From Streptomyces abyssomicinicus (lineage in GTDB: Bacteria; Actinomycetota; Actinomycetes; Streptomycetales; Streptomycetaceae), in NCBI RefSeq assembly GCF_008974245.1, contig NZ_BBZI01000005.1, forward strand, positions 1,160,222-1,224,221: 64,000 nt of DNA, in the 5' to 3' direction. Of the stretch, positions 42,653 to 50,333 are shown piece after piece (the first letter of the stretch is position 1; each line of letters begins with the position of its first letter). A model generated the notes under the pieces. It made no database searches, was not told where the DNA came from, and saw only the letters and a program-made list of their open reading frames with translations. The position numbers and the translations under genes were made by a program.

Positions 42653-43546
42653 TCAGCCGCCCGCGCAGTCCACGATCACCGAGGCGACCTGGTCGACGGC
42701 GGCGGACTCGGGGCGGGCGCGGCGGGCCAGCAGCAGGTCCACGGACTCCGGCTCGGCGAGCGGCATGTAGGTCACGCCCTCGACGCTCAGGCTGCGCACC
42801 GACGCCGGGACCAGGGCCACGCCGTGCCCGGCGGCGACCAGCACCACCAGGGTGGCCGTCTCCCCGACCTCGAGCAGCTGGGCCGGGCGGAAACCCGCCC
42901 GGCGGCATGCCGCCAGCACCAGGTCGTACATCGAGGACCGCGCCTGCGACGGGTGGACGACGAACGGCTCCCCGGCCAGATCCGCCAGAGGCACGCTCGG
43001 CCGGCCGGCCAGCCGGTGGTGGGAGGGCAGCACGGCCATCAGCGGCTCCGAGCGCAGCGGAACCGTGCGGATGTCCTGAGCGTCGAGGGCCCCCCGCAGG
43101 ACGGCGAGGTCGAAGGCGCCGGAGCGCAGGCCCTCCGCCAGCTGCGGGGTGAGGGTCTCGCCCCGCAGCTCCAGGGTGATCCGAGGCAGCCGCGCCCGTA
43201 CCGTCCGGGCGACCCGGGGCAGCACGTCGTAGGTGGCGGTGCCGATGAACCCGACCGAGACGCGCCCGGCGTGGCCGGTGGCCAGCTCCCGCATGTGCAC
43301 CAGGGTGCGTTCCTCCTCCGCCACCAGGGCACGCGCGTGCTCGACCAGGTGCTGCCCGGCCTCGGTGAGCTCGACGTGCCGGGTGGACCGGTTGAAGAGG
43401 GAGACGCCCAGCTCCCGCTCCAGCTGCTTGACCTGCTGGGAGAGGGCGGGCTGCGCGACGTGCAGGCGGGCCGCCGCGCGCCCGAAGTGGCACTCCTCGG
43501 CCAGGGTGAGGAAGTGGCGGAGCTGGCGGAGTTCCATGGCGTCCAT
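42653..43546 (-). CDS. LysR-family regulator of the pca-type operon
   Basis: A 297-residue regulator: N-terminal winged HTH (MELRQLRHFLTLAEECHFGRAAARLHVAQPALSQQVKQLERELGVSLFNRSTRHVELTEAG) and a type 2 periplasmic-binding-like effector domain (VSVGFIGTATYDVLPRV, LRSGAFDLAVLRG, VVLVAAGHGVALVP). It is similar to CatR/PcaQ-type activators of aromatic catabolism. Divergent from the thiolase operon with an 85-bp gap that holds a T-N11-A box. It probably senses a beta-ketoadipate-pathway intermediate and activates the operon. Confidence 0.9.
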   Translation of the reverse strand: MDAMELRQLRHFLTLAEECHFGRAAARLHVAQPALSQQVKQLERELGVSLFNRSTRHVELTEAGQHLVEHARALVAEEERTLVHMRELATGHAGRVSVGFIGTATYDVLPRVARTVRARLPRITLELRGETLTPQLAEGLRSGAFDLAVLRGALDAQDIRTVPLRSEPLMAVLPSHHRLAGRPSVPLADLAGEPFVVHPSQARSSMYDLVLAACRRAGFRPAQLLEVGETATLVVLVAAGHGVALVPASVRSLSVEGVTYMPLAEPESVDLLLARRARPESAAVDQVASVIVDCAGG

Positions 43547-43558
43547 CCTAGCGACATA

Positions 43559-43575
43559 GATAAGCGGTGCTTATC
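43559..43575. promoter_or_regulatory. LysR T-N11-A operator box
   Basis: GATAAGC and GCTTATC are perfect 7-bp arms around GGT, and include T-N11-A as LysR proteins prefer. It is 13 bp from the regulator start and 57 bp from the thiolase start, fitting the usual -65 recognition site for the divergent operon. Confidence 0.75.
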
Positions 43576-43631
43576 AATCGATGCCTACTAGGTCTTGGAC
43601 GTGAACAAGTGGCGGCTCGTACGGTGAGTAG

Positions 43632-44837
43632 GTGACCGAGAGCTATCTGTACGCAGCAGCCCGCACGCCCTTCGGCAAGTTCTCCGGGGCCCTCGCCGAC
43701 GTCCGGCCCGACGACCTGGCCGCGACGGCCGTCAAGGGAGTCCTGGCCAGGACTTCCGGACTCGACCCCGCCGAGATCGGCGATGTCGTCTGGGGCAACG
43801 CCAACGGCGCCGGTGAGGACAACCGCAACGTCGGCAGGATGGCCGTCCTGCTCGCCGGCCTCCCCACCTCGGTGCCGGCCACCACGGTCAACCGGCTGTG
43901 CGGCTCGTCGCTGGACGCCGCCATGATCGGCTCCCGCGCCATCGAGACCGGTGACGCGGACATCGTGCTCACCGGCGGCGTCGAGTCCATGACCCGAGCG
44001 CCCTGGGTGCTGCCCAAGCCGAACCGCGCCTTCCCCGCCGGCAACGTCACCGCGGTCTCCACCACCCTCGGATGGCGACTGGTCAACGAGCGCATGCCCG
44101 AGGAGTGGACCGTCTCCCTGGGCGAGGCCAACGAGCAGCTGGCCGAGCGCTTCACCATCTCCCGCGAGCGGCAGGACGAGTTCGCCGCCCGCTCCCACAA
44201 CCTCGCCGACGCCGCCTGGAACGAGGGCTTCTACGACGACCAGGTGGTGCCGGTCGTGGTGGACCGCAAGGGCACCGCCTTCACCCGTGACGAGGGCATC
44301 CGGCCCGGCTCCACGGCCGAGAAGCTCGCCGGACTGAAGCCCTCCTTCCGCCCGGACGGTGCCATCACCGCCGGCAACGCCTCGCCGCTGAGCGACGGCG
44401 CCTCGGCGGTGCTGCTCGGCTCCGGCGAGGCGGCCGGGCGCATCGGTGCCGACCCTCTCGCCCGCGTCGCCGGGCGCGGCGTCTTCGCCCTGGACCCGCA
44501 GGAGTTCGGGTTCGCCCCCGTGGAGGCGGCGAACCGGGCCCTGAAGCGGGCCGGCATCGGCTGGTCCGACGTGGCCGCCGTCGAGCTCAACGAGGCCTTC
44601 GCCGTGCAGTCGCTGGCCTGTGTGGACGCCTGGGGGATCGACCCGGAGATCGTCAACGCCAAGGGCGGCGCCATCGCCCTCGGCCACCCGCTGGGAGCCT
44701 CCGGCGGCCGCATCCTCGGCACCCTTGCCGGCCGCCTCCAGGAGTCGGGCGGACGCTGGGGCGTCGCGGCCATCTGCATCGGTGTGGGCCAGGCACTCGC
44801 CGTGGTCCTCGAGAACGTCACCGGAGGAACCCGATGA
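43632..44837 (+). CDS. pcaF: Thiolase, probably 3-oxoadipyl-CoA thiolase
   Basis: Cleaves 3-oxoadipyl-CoA with CoA to succinyl-CoA and acetyl-CoA, the last beta-ketoadipate step (401 residues). Motifs: VNRLCGSSLDAAMIGSRAI with nucleophilic C90, GGVESMTRAPWV, ELNEAFAVQSLA, GGAIALGHPLGASGGRIL (catalytic His) and AICIGVGQALAVVLEN (second Cys). MTRAPWVLPKP is typical of PcaF-type rather than plain acetyl-CoA acetyltransferases. GTG 43632. Overlaps pcaI by ATGA. The coupled CoA-transferase genes support the assignment; an acetoacetyl-CoA pathway remains possible. Confidence 0.88.
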   Translation: MTESYLYAAARTPFGKFSGALADVRPDDLAATAVKGVLARTSGLDPAEIGDVVWGNANGAGEDNRNVGRMAVLLAGLPTSVPATTVNRLCGSSLDAAMIGSRAIETGDADIVLTGGVESMTRAPWVLPKPNRAFPAGNVTAVSTTLGWRLVNERMPEEWTVSLGEANEQLAERFTISRERQDEFAARSHNLADAAWNEGFYDDQVVPVVVDRKGTAFTRDEGIRPGSTAEKLAGLKPSFRPDGAITAGNASPLSDGASAVLLGSGEAAGRIGADPLARVAGRGVFALDPQEFGFAPVEAANRALKRAGIGWSDVAAVELNEAFAVQSLACVDAWGIDPEIVNAKGGAIALGHPLGASGGRILGTLAGRLQESGGRWGVAAICIGVGQALAVVLENVTGGTR

Positions 44838-45505
44838 GCACCCGTTTCTTCGAGCAGGCCGACGAGGCGGTGGCCGGGATCGAGGACGGGTCGACCGTGC
44901 TCGTCGGAGGCTTCGGCATGGCCGGCATGCCGGTCGAGCTGATCGACGCCCTGATACGGCAGGGCGCCAAGGACCTCACCGTGGTGTCCAACAACGCAGG
45001 CAACGGCGACACCGGACTGGCCGCGCTGCTGGCCAAGGGCCGGGTCCGCAAGGTGATCTGCTCCTTCCCGCGCCAGGCCGACTCCTGGGTGTTCGACGAC
45101 CTCTACCGGTCCGGGAGGATCGAGCTCGAGGTGGTCCCCCAGGGCAACCTCGCCGAGCGGATGCGGGCGGCCGGAGCCGGCATCGGCGCCTTCTTCTGCC
45201 CCACCGGCGCCGGCACCCTCCTCGCCGAGGGCAAGGAGACCCGCGAGATCGACGGCCGCACGTACGTCCTGGAGTACCCGATCAAGGGCGACGTCGCCCT
45301 GATCGGCGCCCACCGCTCCGACCGGATGGGCAACCTGGTCTACCGCAGGACCGCCCGCAACTTCGGCCCGGTGATGGCCACGGCCGCCACCACGGTGATC
45401 GCGCAGGTCCGCGAGATCGTCGAAACCGGCAGCCTCGACCCCGAGGCCGTCGTCACCCCGAGCATCTACGTCGACCGTGTGGTGCAGGAGGCTCAGCGCG
45501 CATGA
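44834..45505 (+). CDS. pcaI: 3-Oxoacid CoA-transferase, subunit A
   Basis: Alpha subunit (223 residues) of a class I CoA transferase that moves CoA from succinyl-CoA to 3-oxoadipate or acetoacetate. Motifs: STVLVGGFGMAGMPVELIDALI (glycine-rich CoA loop), LTVVSNNAGNGDTGLAALLAKGRVRKVICSFPRQ and GIGAFFCPTGAGTLLAEGKETREIDGRTYVLE. It overlaps both neighbours by 4 bp (ATGA), so the three proteins are made in coupled amounts. The substrate is inferred from the adjacent thiolase and LysR regulator. Confidence 0.9.
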   Translation: MSTRFFEQADEAVAGIEDGSTVLVGGFGMAGMPVELIDALIRQGAKDLTVVSNNAGNGDTGLAALLAKGRVRKVICSFPRQADSWVFDDLYRSGRIELEVVPQGNLAERMRAAGAGIGAFFCPTGAGTLLAEGKETREIDGRTYVLEYPIKGDVALIGAHRSDRMGNLVYRRTARNFGPVMATAATTVIAQVREIVETGSLDPEAVVTPSIYVDRVVQEAQRA

Positions 45506-46176
45506 CCGCCACGAACACAGCAACCGGCACCGGCGCCCCGCGGGGCAGGCTGGGCAAGCACGAGATGGCCGCGCTGGTGGCCCGGGACATCCCCGCGGGA
45601 TCGTTCGTCAACCTGGGCATCGGGCAGCCGACCCTGGTCGCCGACCACCTGCCCGCCGGCTCCGGGGTGGTCCTGCACACCGAGAACGGCATGCTCAACA
45701 TGGGCCCGGCCGCCAAGGAGGGTGAGATCGACCCCGACCTCACCAACGCGGGCAAGGTCCCGGTCACCGAGCTGCCCGGAGCCGCCTACTTCCACCACGC
45801 GGACTCCTTCGCCATGATGCGCGGCGGCCACCTGGACATCTGCGTCCTCGGCGCCTTCCAGGTGTCCGGCCGCGGCGACCTGGCCAACTGGCACACCGGC
45901 GCGCCCGACGCCATCCCGGCCGTCGGCGGGGCGATGGACCTGGCCATCGGCGCCAAGAAGGTCTTCGTGATGATGACGCTCTTCGCGAAGGACGGTTCCC
46001 CCAAGCTGGTGCCCGAGTGCACCTACCCGCTCACCGGCCTCGGCTGCGTCGACCGCGTCTACACCGACCTCGCCGTCCTCGACATCACCCCGGAAGGGGT
46101 GAGGGCCACCCGGACCTTCGGCATCACGGTGGACGAGCTGGCCGAGCGCCTCGAGGTGCCGCTGCTCACCGCGTGA
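45502..46176 (+). CDS. pcaJ: 3-Oxoacid CoA-transferase, subunit B
   Basis: Beta subunit (224 residues) that holds the catalytic glutamate, in VVLHTENGMLNMGPAA. Other motifs: ARDIPAGSFVNLGIGQPTLVADHLP, AMMRGGHLDICVLGAFQVS and VPECTYPLTGLGCVDRVYTDLAVLDI. ATG 45502 overlaps the pcaI stop by 4 bp; the frame upstream is open but non-homologous. It is last in the pcaF-I-J type operon, followed by a strong terminator. Confidence 0.92.
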   Translation: MTATNTATGTGAPRGRLGKHEMAALVARDIPAGSFVNLGIGQPTLVADHLPAGSGVVLHTENGMLNMGPAAKEGEIDPDLTNAGKVPVTELPGAAYFHHADSFAMMRGGHLDICVLGAFQVSGRGDLANWHTGAPDAIPAVGGAMDLAIGAKKVFVMMTLFAKDGSPKLVPECTYPLTGLGCVDRVYTDLAVLDITPEGVRATRTFGITVDELAERLEVPLLTA

Positions 46177-46190
46177 GACCTGGAGCCGGC

Positions 46191-46237
46191 GGACAGGGCC
46201 GTCCCGTGAGGTGACCCCTCACGGGACGGCCCTGTCC
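46191..46237 (+). terminator. 21-bp perfect stem-loop terminator of the pca-type operon
   Basis: Arms at 46191-46211 and 46217-46237 are perfect complements (start GGACAGGGCCGTCCC) with a 5-nt loop (46212-46216), 15 bp after the pcaJ stop. Very stable, even though it lacks a T-tract. Confidence 0.9.
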
Positions 46238-46289
46238 GGATAGCGGTCGGATGATGGGCAGAAGCGCGATTTCGTGTGACACTCCGGCC

Positions 46290-46973
46290 ATGTTCGAGTC
46301 GTTCGGTGTCGTCAATCTTCCGACCTACCTGGCCGGCGTCCTGCTGATCGTCCTGCTTCCCGGCCCCAACTCCCTCTACGTGCTCTCCGTCGCCGCCCGG
46401 CGCGGGATACGCGCCGGATACGCCGGCGCGGCCGGCGTGTTCTGCGGGGACACCGTGCTGATGACGCTCTCGGCGGCGGGCGTGGCCTCGCTGTTCCAGA
46501 CCAACGCCATGCTGTTCGGGATCGTGAAGTACGTGGGCGCGGCCTACCTGGCGTGGGTGGCGATCGGCATGCTGCGGTCCGGCTGGGAGATGTGGCGCAC
46601 CCGGCACCGGCCGGACGGCGCGATGGAGGCCGCCGCCTCGGCCGGCGAGCCCGGCGGCAAGGAGGCGAAGGGTGAGCGGCCCTTCCGGCGCGCCTTCGTG
46701 GTGAGCCTGCTCAACCCCAAGGCGATCCTCTTCTTCATCTCCTTCTTCGTGCAGTTCGTGGACCCTGCCTACGCCTACCCGGCGCTGTCCTTCCTGGTCC
46801 TCGGGGCCTTCGCCCAGATCGGCAGCGTCCTGTACCTGAGCGCCCTGATCTTCGGCGGCACCCGGCTGGCCGCCGCCTTCCGGCGCCGCCGGCGGCTCTC
46901 GGCCGGCGCCTCCTCGGCCGCGGGCGCCCTCTTCCTCGGCTTCGCCGCCAAGCTCTCGCTGGCCAGCGCCTAG
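46290..46973 (+). CDS. LysE-family transporter, LeuE-like
   Basis: A 227-residue six-helix exporter: YLAGVLLIVLLPGPNSLYVLSVAARRGIRAGYAGAAGVFCGDTVLM, VKYVGAAYLAWVAIGML, and FRRAFVVSLLNPKAILFFISFFVQFVDP match RhtB/LeuE-type exporters of neutral amino acids. A low-complexity Glu/Ala/Gly linker (residues ~110-127) lies in the cytoplasmic loop. ATG 46290 starts MFESFGVVNLPTYL; an upstream ATG at 46251 would add a hydrophilic tail without support. Confidence 0.9.
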   Translation: MFESFGVVNLPTYLAGVLLIVLLPGPNSLYVLSVAARRGIRAGYAGAAGVFCGDTVLMTLSAAGVASLFQTNAMLFGIVKYVGAAYLAWVAIGMLRSGWEMWRTRHRPDGAMEAAASAGEPGGKEAKGERPFRRAFVVSLLNPKAILFFISFFVQFVDPAYAYPALSFLVLGAFAQIGSVLYLSALIFGGTRLAAAFRRRRRLSAGASSAAGALFLGFAAKLSLASA

Positions 46974-47092
46974 GGGCGCCCAGGGGAAAACCCGCACCCG
47001 CGCCGACGGCCTTCGTGACCTGCCCGGTCACGGAGGCCGTCGCCGTTCTCCCGGGCCCGGCCGCCATGATCGAACATGTCTGCGACGGTCGC

Positions 47093-47098
47093 TATGAT
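47093..47098 (+). promoter_or_regulatory. -10 box TATGAT for the tRNA-like gene
   Basis: TATGAT is one mismatch from the consensus TATAAT and unusual in such GC-rich DNA. The next 7-9 nt lead to the G at 47106-47107, so the predicted RNA starts at or just before the tRNA-like structure. No clear -35 is visible (TCGAAC near 47070 at best). Confidence 0.6.
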
Positions 47099-47108
47099 CA
47101 CCCGTGGC

Positions 47109-47184
47109 AAGGCCGTAGCGCAGAGGTCGTCGCGCCCTAGCATCGAGCTGGAGGACGTCGGTTCGAATCCGACCGGCCTTGCCA
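47109..47184 (+). ncRNA. tRNA-like RNA with encoded CCA and a 5-nt anticodon loop
   Basis: 76 nt fold as a tRNA cloverleaf. Acceptor AAGGCCG (47109-47115) pairs with 47174-47180, then discriminator G and CCA (47182-47184). TA at 8-9. D-stem GCGC/GCGC (47118-47121, 47132-47135) with GG in the loop. 5-nt variable loop (47152-47156). T-arm GTCGG-TTCGAAT-CCGAC (47157-47173). The anticodon stem (47137-47141 with 47147-47151, one T-G pair) closes only five nt, ATCGA, with no U33; a normal loop has seven. Three more upstream bases (GGC, 47106-47108) pair with GCC at 47181-47183, making 10 bp. It could be a functional tRNA mimic or a decayed tRNA. Confidence 0.6.
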
Positions 47185-47247
47185 CCCTCGCGATACCGCC
47201 GTCCGCCTCGCACCGGGCGTCGGCCAGGACGGACCGGTGGAGTGGTG

Positions 47248-48384
47248 ATGACGCAGCCGACACCCGTGCGCTGCCCCGTTGTCGAGCACCCGGACATGCC
47301 GCTCGCCGACCCGGCGGGGCTGGACGGGCTGCTGGCACGGCTCGGGTCGCCGCGTCCCGTGGAGGCGGACGAGGTCTTCCCGCTCGGCACGGTGCGCGCG
47401 GACGGGCGGATCGACCTGTGCAAGCAGGGACTCGGGACGGCCGGCGCCGCCCGGGTGCTCCCCGCTGCCGCCGCCTCGCCGCACGCCGCCCACCTGCTGC
47501 TGGGGACCAACGCCATCGGCGACGCCGGCGCCCGCACCGTCGCCGGCGTGCTCACCCCCGGACACGGGCTGCGCACCCTCTACCTCGGCTGCAACCGGAT
47601 CGGCCCCGAGGGTGCCACCGCCCTCGCCGAGGCGCTGGCGCGGGACGACACGGTCCACGCCCTGTGGCTCAAGCGGAACCCGGTCGGCGACGAGGGCGTC
47701 CGCGCCCTGGCCCGGATGCTCCGCGCCAACTCCACGCTGCGCACCCTCGACCTGGTGAACACCGGGATCGGCGCCGACGGCCTGCGCGCGGTGCTGGCCG
47801 CGCTGACGGACCGGACCCGTCCCCTGGAGCGGTTGTTCCTGGGCGGCAACGGCCTGACCGCCGACGTCGCGCCGCTGCTCGCCGCGCTGATCCGCGAGGC
47901 GGGTGTCCGTGAGCTGTACCTGCCCGCCAACCACCTCGGTGACGAGGGCGCCGCGGTGCTGGCCCGGGCCGCCGGGGACCCGGCGCGTCCGGTCAGGCTG
48001 GGGCTGGGCGGCAACGGCGTCGGCCCGGCCGGAGCACGCGCCCTCGCGGACTCCCTGGCCGGCGTCGAAGCGCTCGACCTGGGGCGCCCCCTGTCCGAAC
48101 GGAGCCTGGGCGCACCCGCCAACAGCACCGGCGACGAGGGCGCCCGGGCGCTCGCCGCGGCCCTCCCCGGCAGCCCGCTGCGGCGCCTGGAGCTGCGGCA
48201 CACCGGGCTGACCGGACGCGGCGCCAAGACCCTGCTGGCGGCCGCGGGACCGCATACCGCACTGGAGTACCTGGGCCTCGGGCCGGGTCTGCCGCGCAGG
48301 GTGAAGCGGTCCTTCGCCCAGTGCCTGCGTCCCGCCGCCGCGGCCCACCCCGACCTGCGCGCGATAGGGAGCCTCTACCGGTGA
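47248..48384 (+). CDS. Ribonuclease-inhibitor-type leucine-rich-repeat protein
   Basis: A 378-residue protein with about eight RI-type LRRs of ~28 residues (AAHLLLGTNAIGDAGARTVAGVL; LRTLYLGCNRIGPEGATALAEAL; VHALWLKRNPVGDEGVRALARML; LRTLDLVNTGIGADGLRAVLAAL; VRELYLPANHLGDEGAAVLARAA). These form a curved binding surface. Intracellular; no signal peptide. ATG 47248 follows GGTGGAG. It starts 63 bp after a tRNA-like gene, and its stop overlaps the ankyrin gene start (GTGA). As first gene of the LRR-ankyrin-MoxR-vWA operon it may provide target recognition (inference). Confidence 0.85.
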   Translation: MTQPTPVRCPVVEHPDMPLADPAGLDGLLARLGSPRPVEADEVFPLGTVRADGRIDLCKQGLGTAGAARVLPAAAASPHAAHLLLGTNAIGDAGARTVAGVLTPGHGLRTLYLGCNRIGPEGATALAEALARDDTVHALWLKRNPVGDEGVRALARMLRANSTLRTLDLVNTGIGADGLRAVLAALTDRTRPLERLFLGGNGLTADVAPLLAALIREAGVRELYLPANHLGDEGAAVLARAAGDPARPVRLGLGGNGVGPAGARALADSLAGVEALDLGRPLSERSLGAPANSTGDEGARALAAALPGSPLRRLELRHTGLTGRGAKTLLAAAGPHTALEYLGLGPGLPRRVKRSFAQCLRPAAAAHPDLRAIGSLYR

Positions 48385-50333
48385 GCCCGCGTCCGGCGCC
48401 CTTCGGCCGGGACGAGGAGTCGTCCTGGCGGCGCGTCCGCCGTTATGCCGTGCCCCGGTGGATGATCGAGGCGTCGGCGCGGCACCGCGCCGAGGGGGAC
48501 TGGGCCGCGGCCTGCGCCGCCTGCCTGGTGGACGTCGCCTTCACGCCGGACTCCGTGGCCGGGACGCACGGCACCGCGACCGCCGCCGGGCTGCTGGACG
48601 ACCTGCGCCATCTGGTGCCCGACCTGATCCACTGGCACCTGCCCCGGGTCCTGGGCGGACGGACGACGCTGGCGACGGACCGGGCGGTCGTCCTGGCCCG
48701 TTACGCCCCCGGCGCGGACCTGTACCTGATGATGCCCAGGACGACCAAGGGCCCGCAGCGGGTGACGCTCCGGTTCGGCAGCTCCGGCGCCGCGGTCCGG
48801 GCGCGCCGTGGGACGTGGGCCGTGCTGGAGGACTGGTCGGCGGCCCGCCACCTGTGGGACGCCCGGCACGCCCACGAGCTGCGGGAGCACTGCGGCGGCG
48901 GTCCGGACCGGGCCCCGTTCAGCCACCCCGACGGCACCCCGCTCACCGAGGGCGAACTGCCCTCCGCGGACCCGGGCCCGGGCGACGTGGCGGCCCGTAC
49001 CGAATGGATCACCCTGCTCCACGAACAGGGCGAGGTGGAGGCGGCGTTCGCCGCCGCCGGCATCGGCCTGGACGCGGCCCCCACGCAGGTGCACGACTGG
49101 TACACGCGCCGGCCGGTCCCGCTGCTGCGGCGGCTGCCCCTCGACGTGGCCGGGCTCGGCGCCGCGGTGCGACGCCACACGGCCGGCGCCGGCGGTGAGC
49201 GGTGCCTGATCGACCTGGACTGGCGGGACTCCCTGCTCCTCCAGAGCGCCGGCCCGGGCGGCGCCCTGTCGGCCCGGGTCGTGAGCCCGAGGGACGCCGA
49301 GGACGCGCCGCACCTGGCCCGGGCGGTCTGGCGGCGGCTGCCCGACCTGGACCTGCTGCGGACCGGAGGAGTGCTGCCCGAGCACCTCCACCCCCTGGTC
49401 GCCGCCTCCCTCTTCCCCGCACTCCGGCCGTCCGACGGCCCGTTCGGCCCTCCGGAACCCGAGGCGCCGCGACCCTTCCGCGTCCGGTGCCAGGACGGCG
49501 CCTGGCACCAGGTCGTCCTGCGCGGCGGGCGGCTGGAGGGCCCGCACACCGACGAGGAGCGGCGGCGGGAGCAGGCCATGCGGGTGTTCGGCGGCCCGGT
49601 CTCCGGCTGCTTCGCGGTCGAGCAGGCGTGGAGATCGGGCGAGGGACGGCTCCCGAAGGCCCTGCGGGCCCAGCGGCAGGAGTTGTTCCAGCGCGTGGAA
49701 CACGGCGACACGGCAGGTGTCGTGGCCCTGCTGGACGCCGGACACGATCCCCTCGTCCGCGACGCCCGGGGCCGCGGGCTGCTGCACGTGGTGCACCTGC
49801 TCGACCACGAGGTCCTGCTGCCGCGGTTGCTGGAGGCGGGACTGGACCTGGAGAGCAGGGACAGGAAGGGGCGCACCCCGCTCCACTCGGTGGTCGAGGA
49901 CGGCGGTTCACCGGCGGTGGTCGAGGCGCTGCTCGACGCGGGCGCCCGGATCGACGTCGTCTGCCGCATCGACGCCTACGACGAGACGGAACTCTCCCTC
50001 GCGCAGACCGTCCGGCGCTACCGGCGGACCGACCTCGCCTTCCTCGTCCGGCGCGTCCACGCCGAGCACCCGGGCATCGGGGACGAGTGGTGGGACGAGT
50101 ACGTCGACCGCCCGGACGAGCAGCACTACTTCGACCATCTGGACGTGCCGCCCGACGACGGCGGCCCGGAGCCGCCCGAGGACGGCTACGAGGGAGAACT
50201 GCCCGAGCGCGGACGCACGGGGGAGCCGCCGGAGGACGGGCGCCCGGGCGAGCCGGCCGGGACCGCGTACCCGCGCGAGCCGCCGGACGACGACGAGGAC
50301 ATGGACGCACCACCGGAGGACCGGAACTCGTGA
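48381..50333 (+). CDS. Large ankyrin-repeat protein
   Basis: A 650-residue cytosolic protein. Residues 1-430 are not assigned (VPRWMIEASARHRAEGDWAAACAACLVDVAF; DLYLMMPRTTKGPQRVTLRF; CLIDLDWRDSLLLQSAGPG). About 440-545 hold ankyrin repeats: LFQRVEHGDTAGVVALLDAGHDPLVRDARGRGLLHVVHL, LLEAGLDLESRDRKGRTPLHSVVEDGGSPAVVEALLDAGARID. The last ~80 residues are acidic and Pro-rich (DVPPDDGGPEPPEDGYEG), probably disordered. GTG 48381 overlaps the LRR stop. Its own stop overlaps the MoxR start, so it is part of a tight operon. Confidence 0.82.
   Translation: MSPRPAPFGRDEESSWRRVRRYAVPRWMIEASARHRAEGDWAAACAACLVDVAFTPDSVAGTHGTATAAGLLDDLRHLVPDLIHWHLPRVLGGRTTLATDRAVVLARYAPGADLYLMMPRTTKGPQRVTLRFGSSGAAVRARRGTWAVLEDWSAARHLWDARHAHELREHCGGGPDRAPFSHPDGTPLTEGELPSADPGPGDVAARTEWITLLHEQGEVEAAFAAAGIGLDAAPTQVHDWYTRRPVPLLRRLPLDVAGLGAAVRRHTAGAGGERCLIDLDWRDSLLLQSAGPGGALSARVVSPRDAEDAPHLARAVWRRLPDLDLLRTGGVLPEHLHPLVAASLFPALRPSDGPFGPPEPEAPRPFRVRCQDGAWHQVVLRGGRLEGPHTDEERRREQAMRVFGGPVSGCFAVEQAWRSGEGRLPKALRAQRQELFQRVEHGDTAGVVALLDAGHDPLVRDARGRGLLHVVHLLDHEVLLPRLLEAGLDLESRDRKGRTPLHSVVEDGGSPAVVEALLDAGARIDVVCRIDAYDETELSLAQTVRRYRRTDLAFLVRRVHAEHPGIGDEWWDEYVDRPDEQHYFDHLDVPPDDGGPEPPEDGYEGELPERGRTGEPPEDGRPGEPAGTAYPREPPDDDEDMDAPPEDRNS

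Noticed and set aside
47109..47184. Ordinary tRNA gene with CAT or TCG anticodon
   Set aside because: No register gives a 7-nt anticodon loop with U33 and a paired stem, so no amino acid can be assigned.
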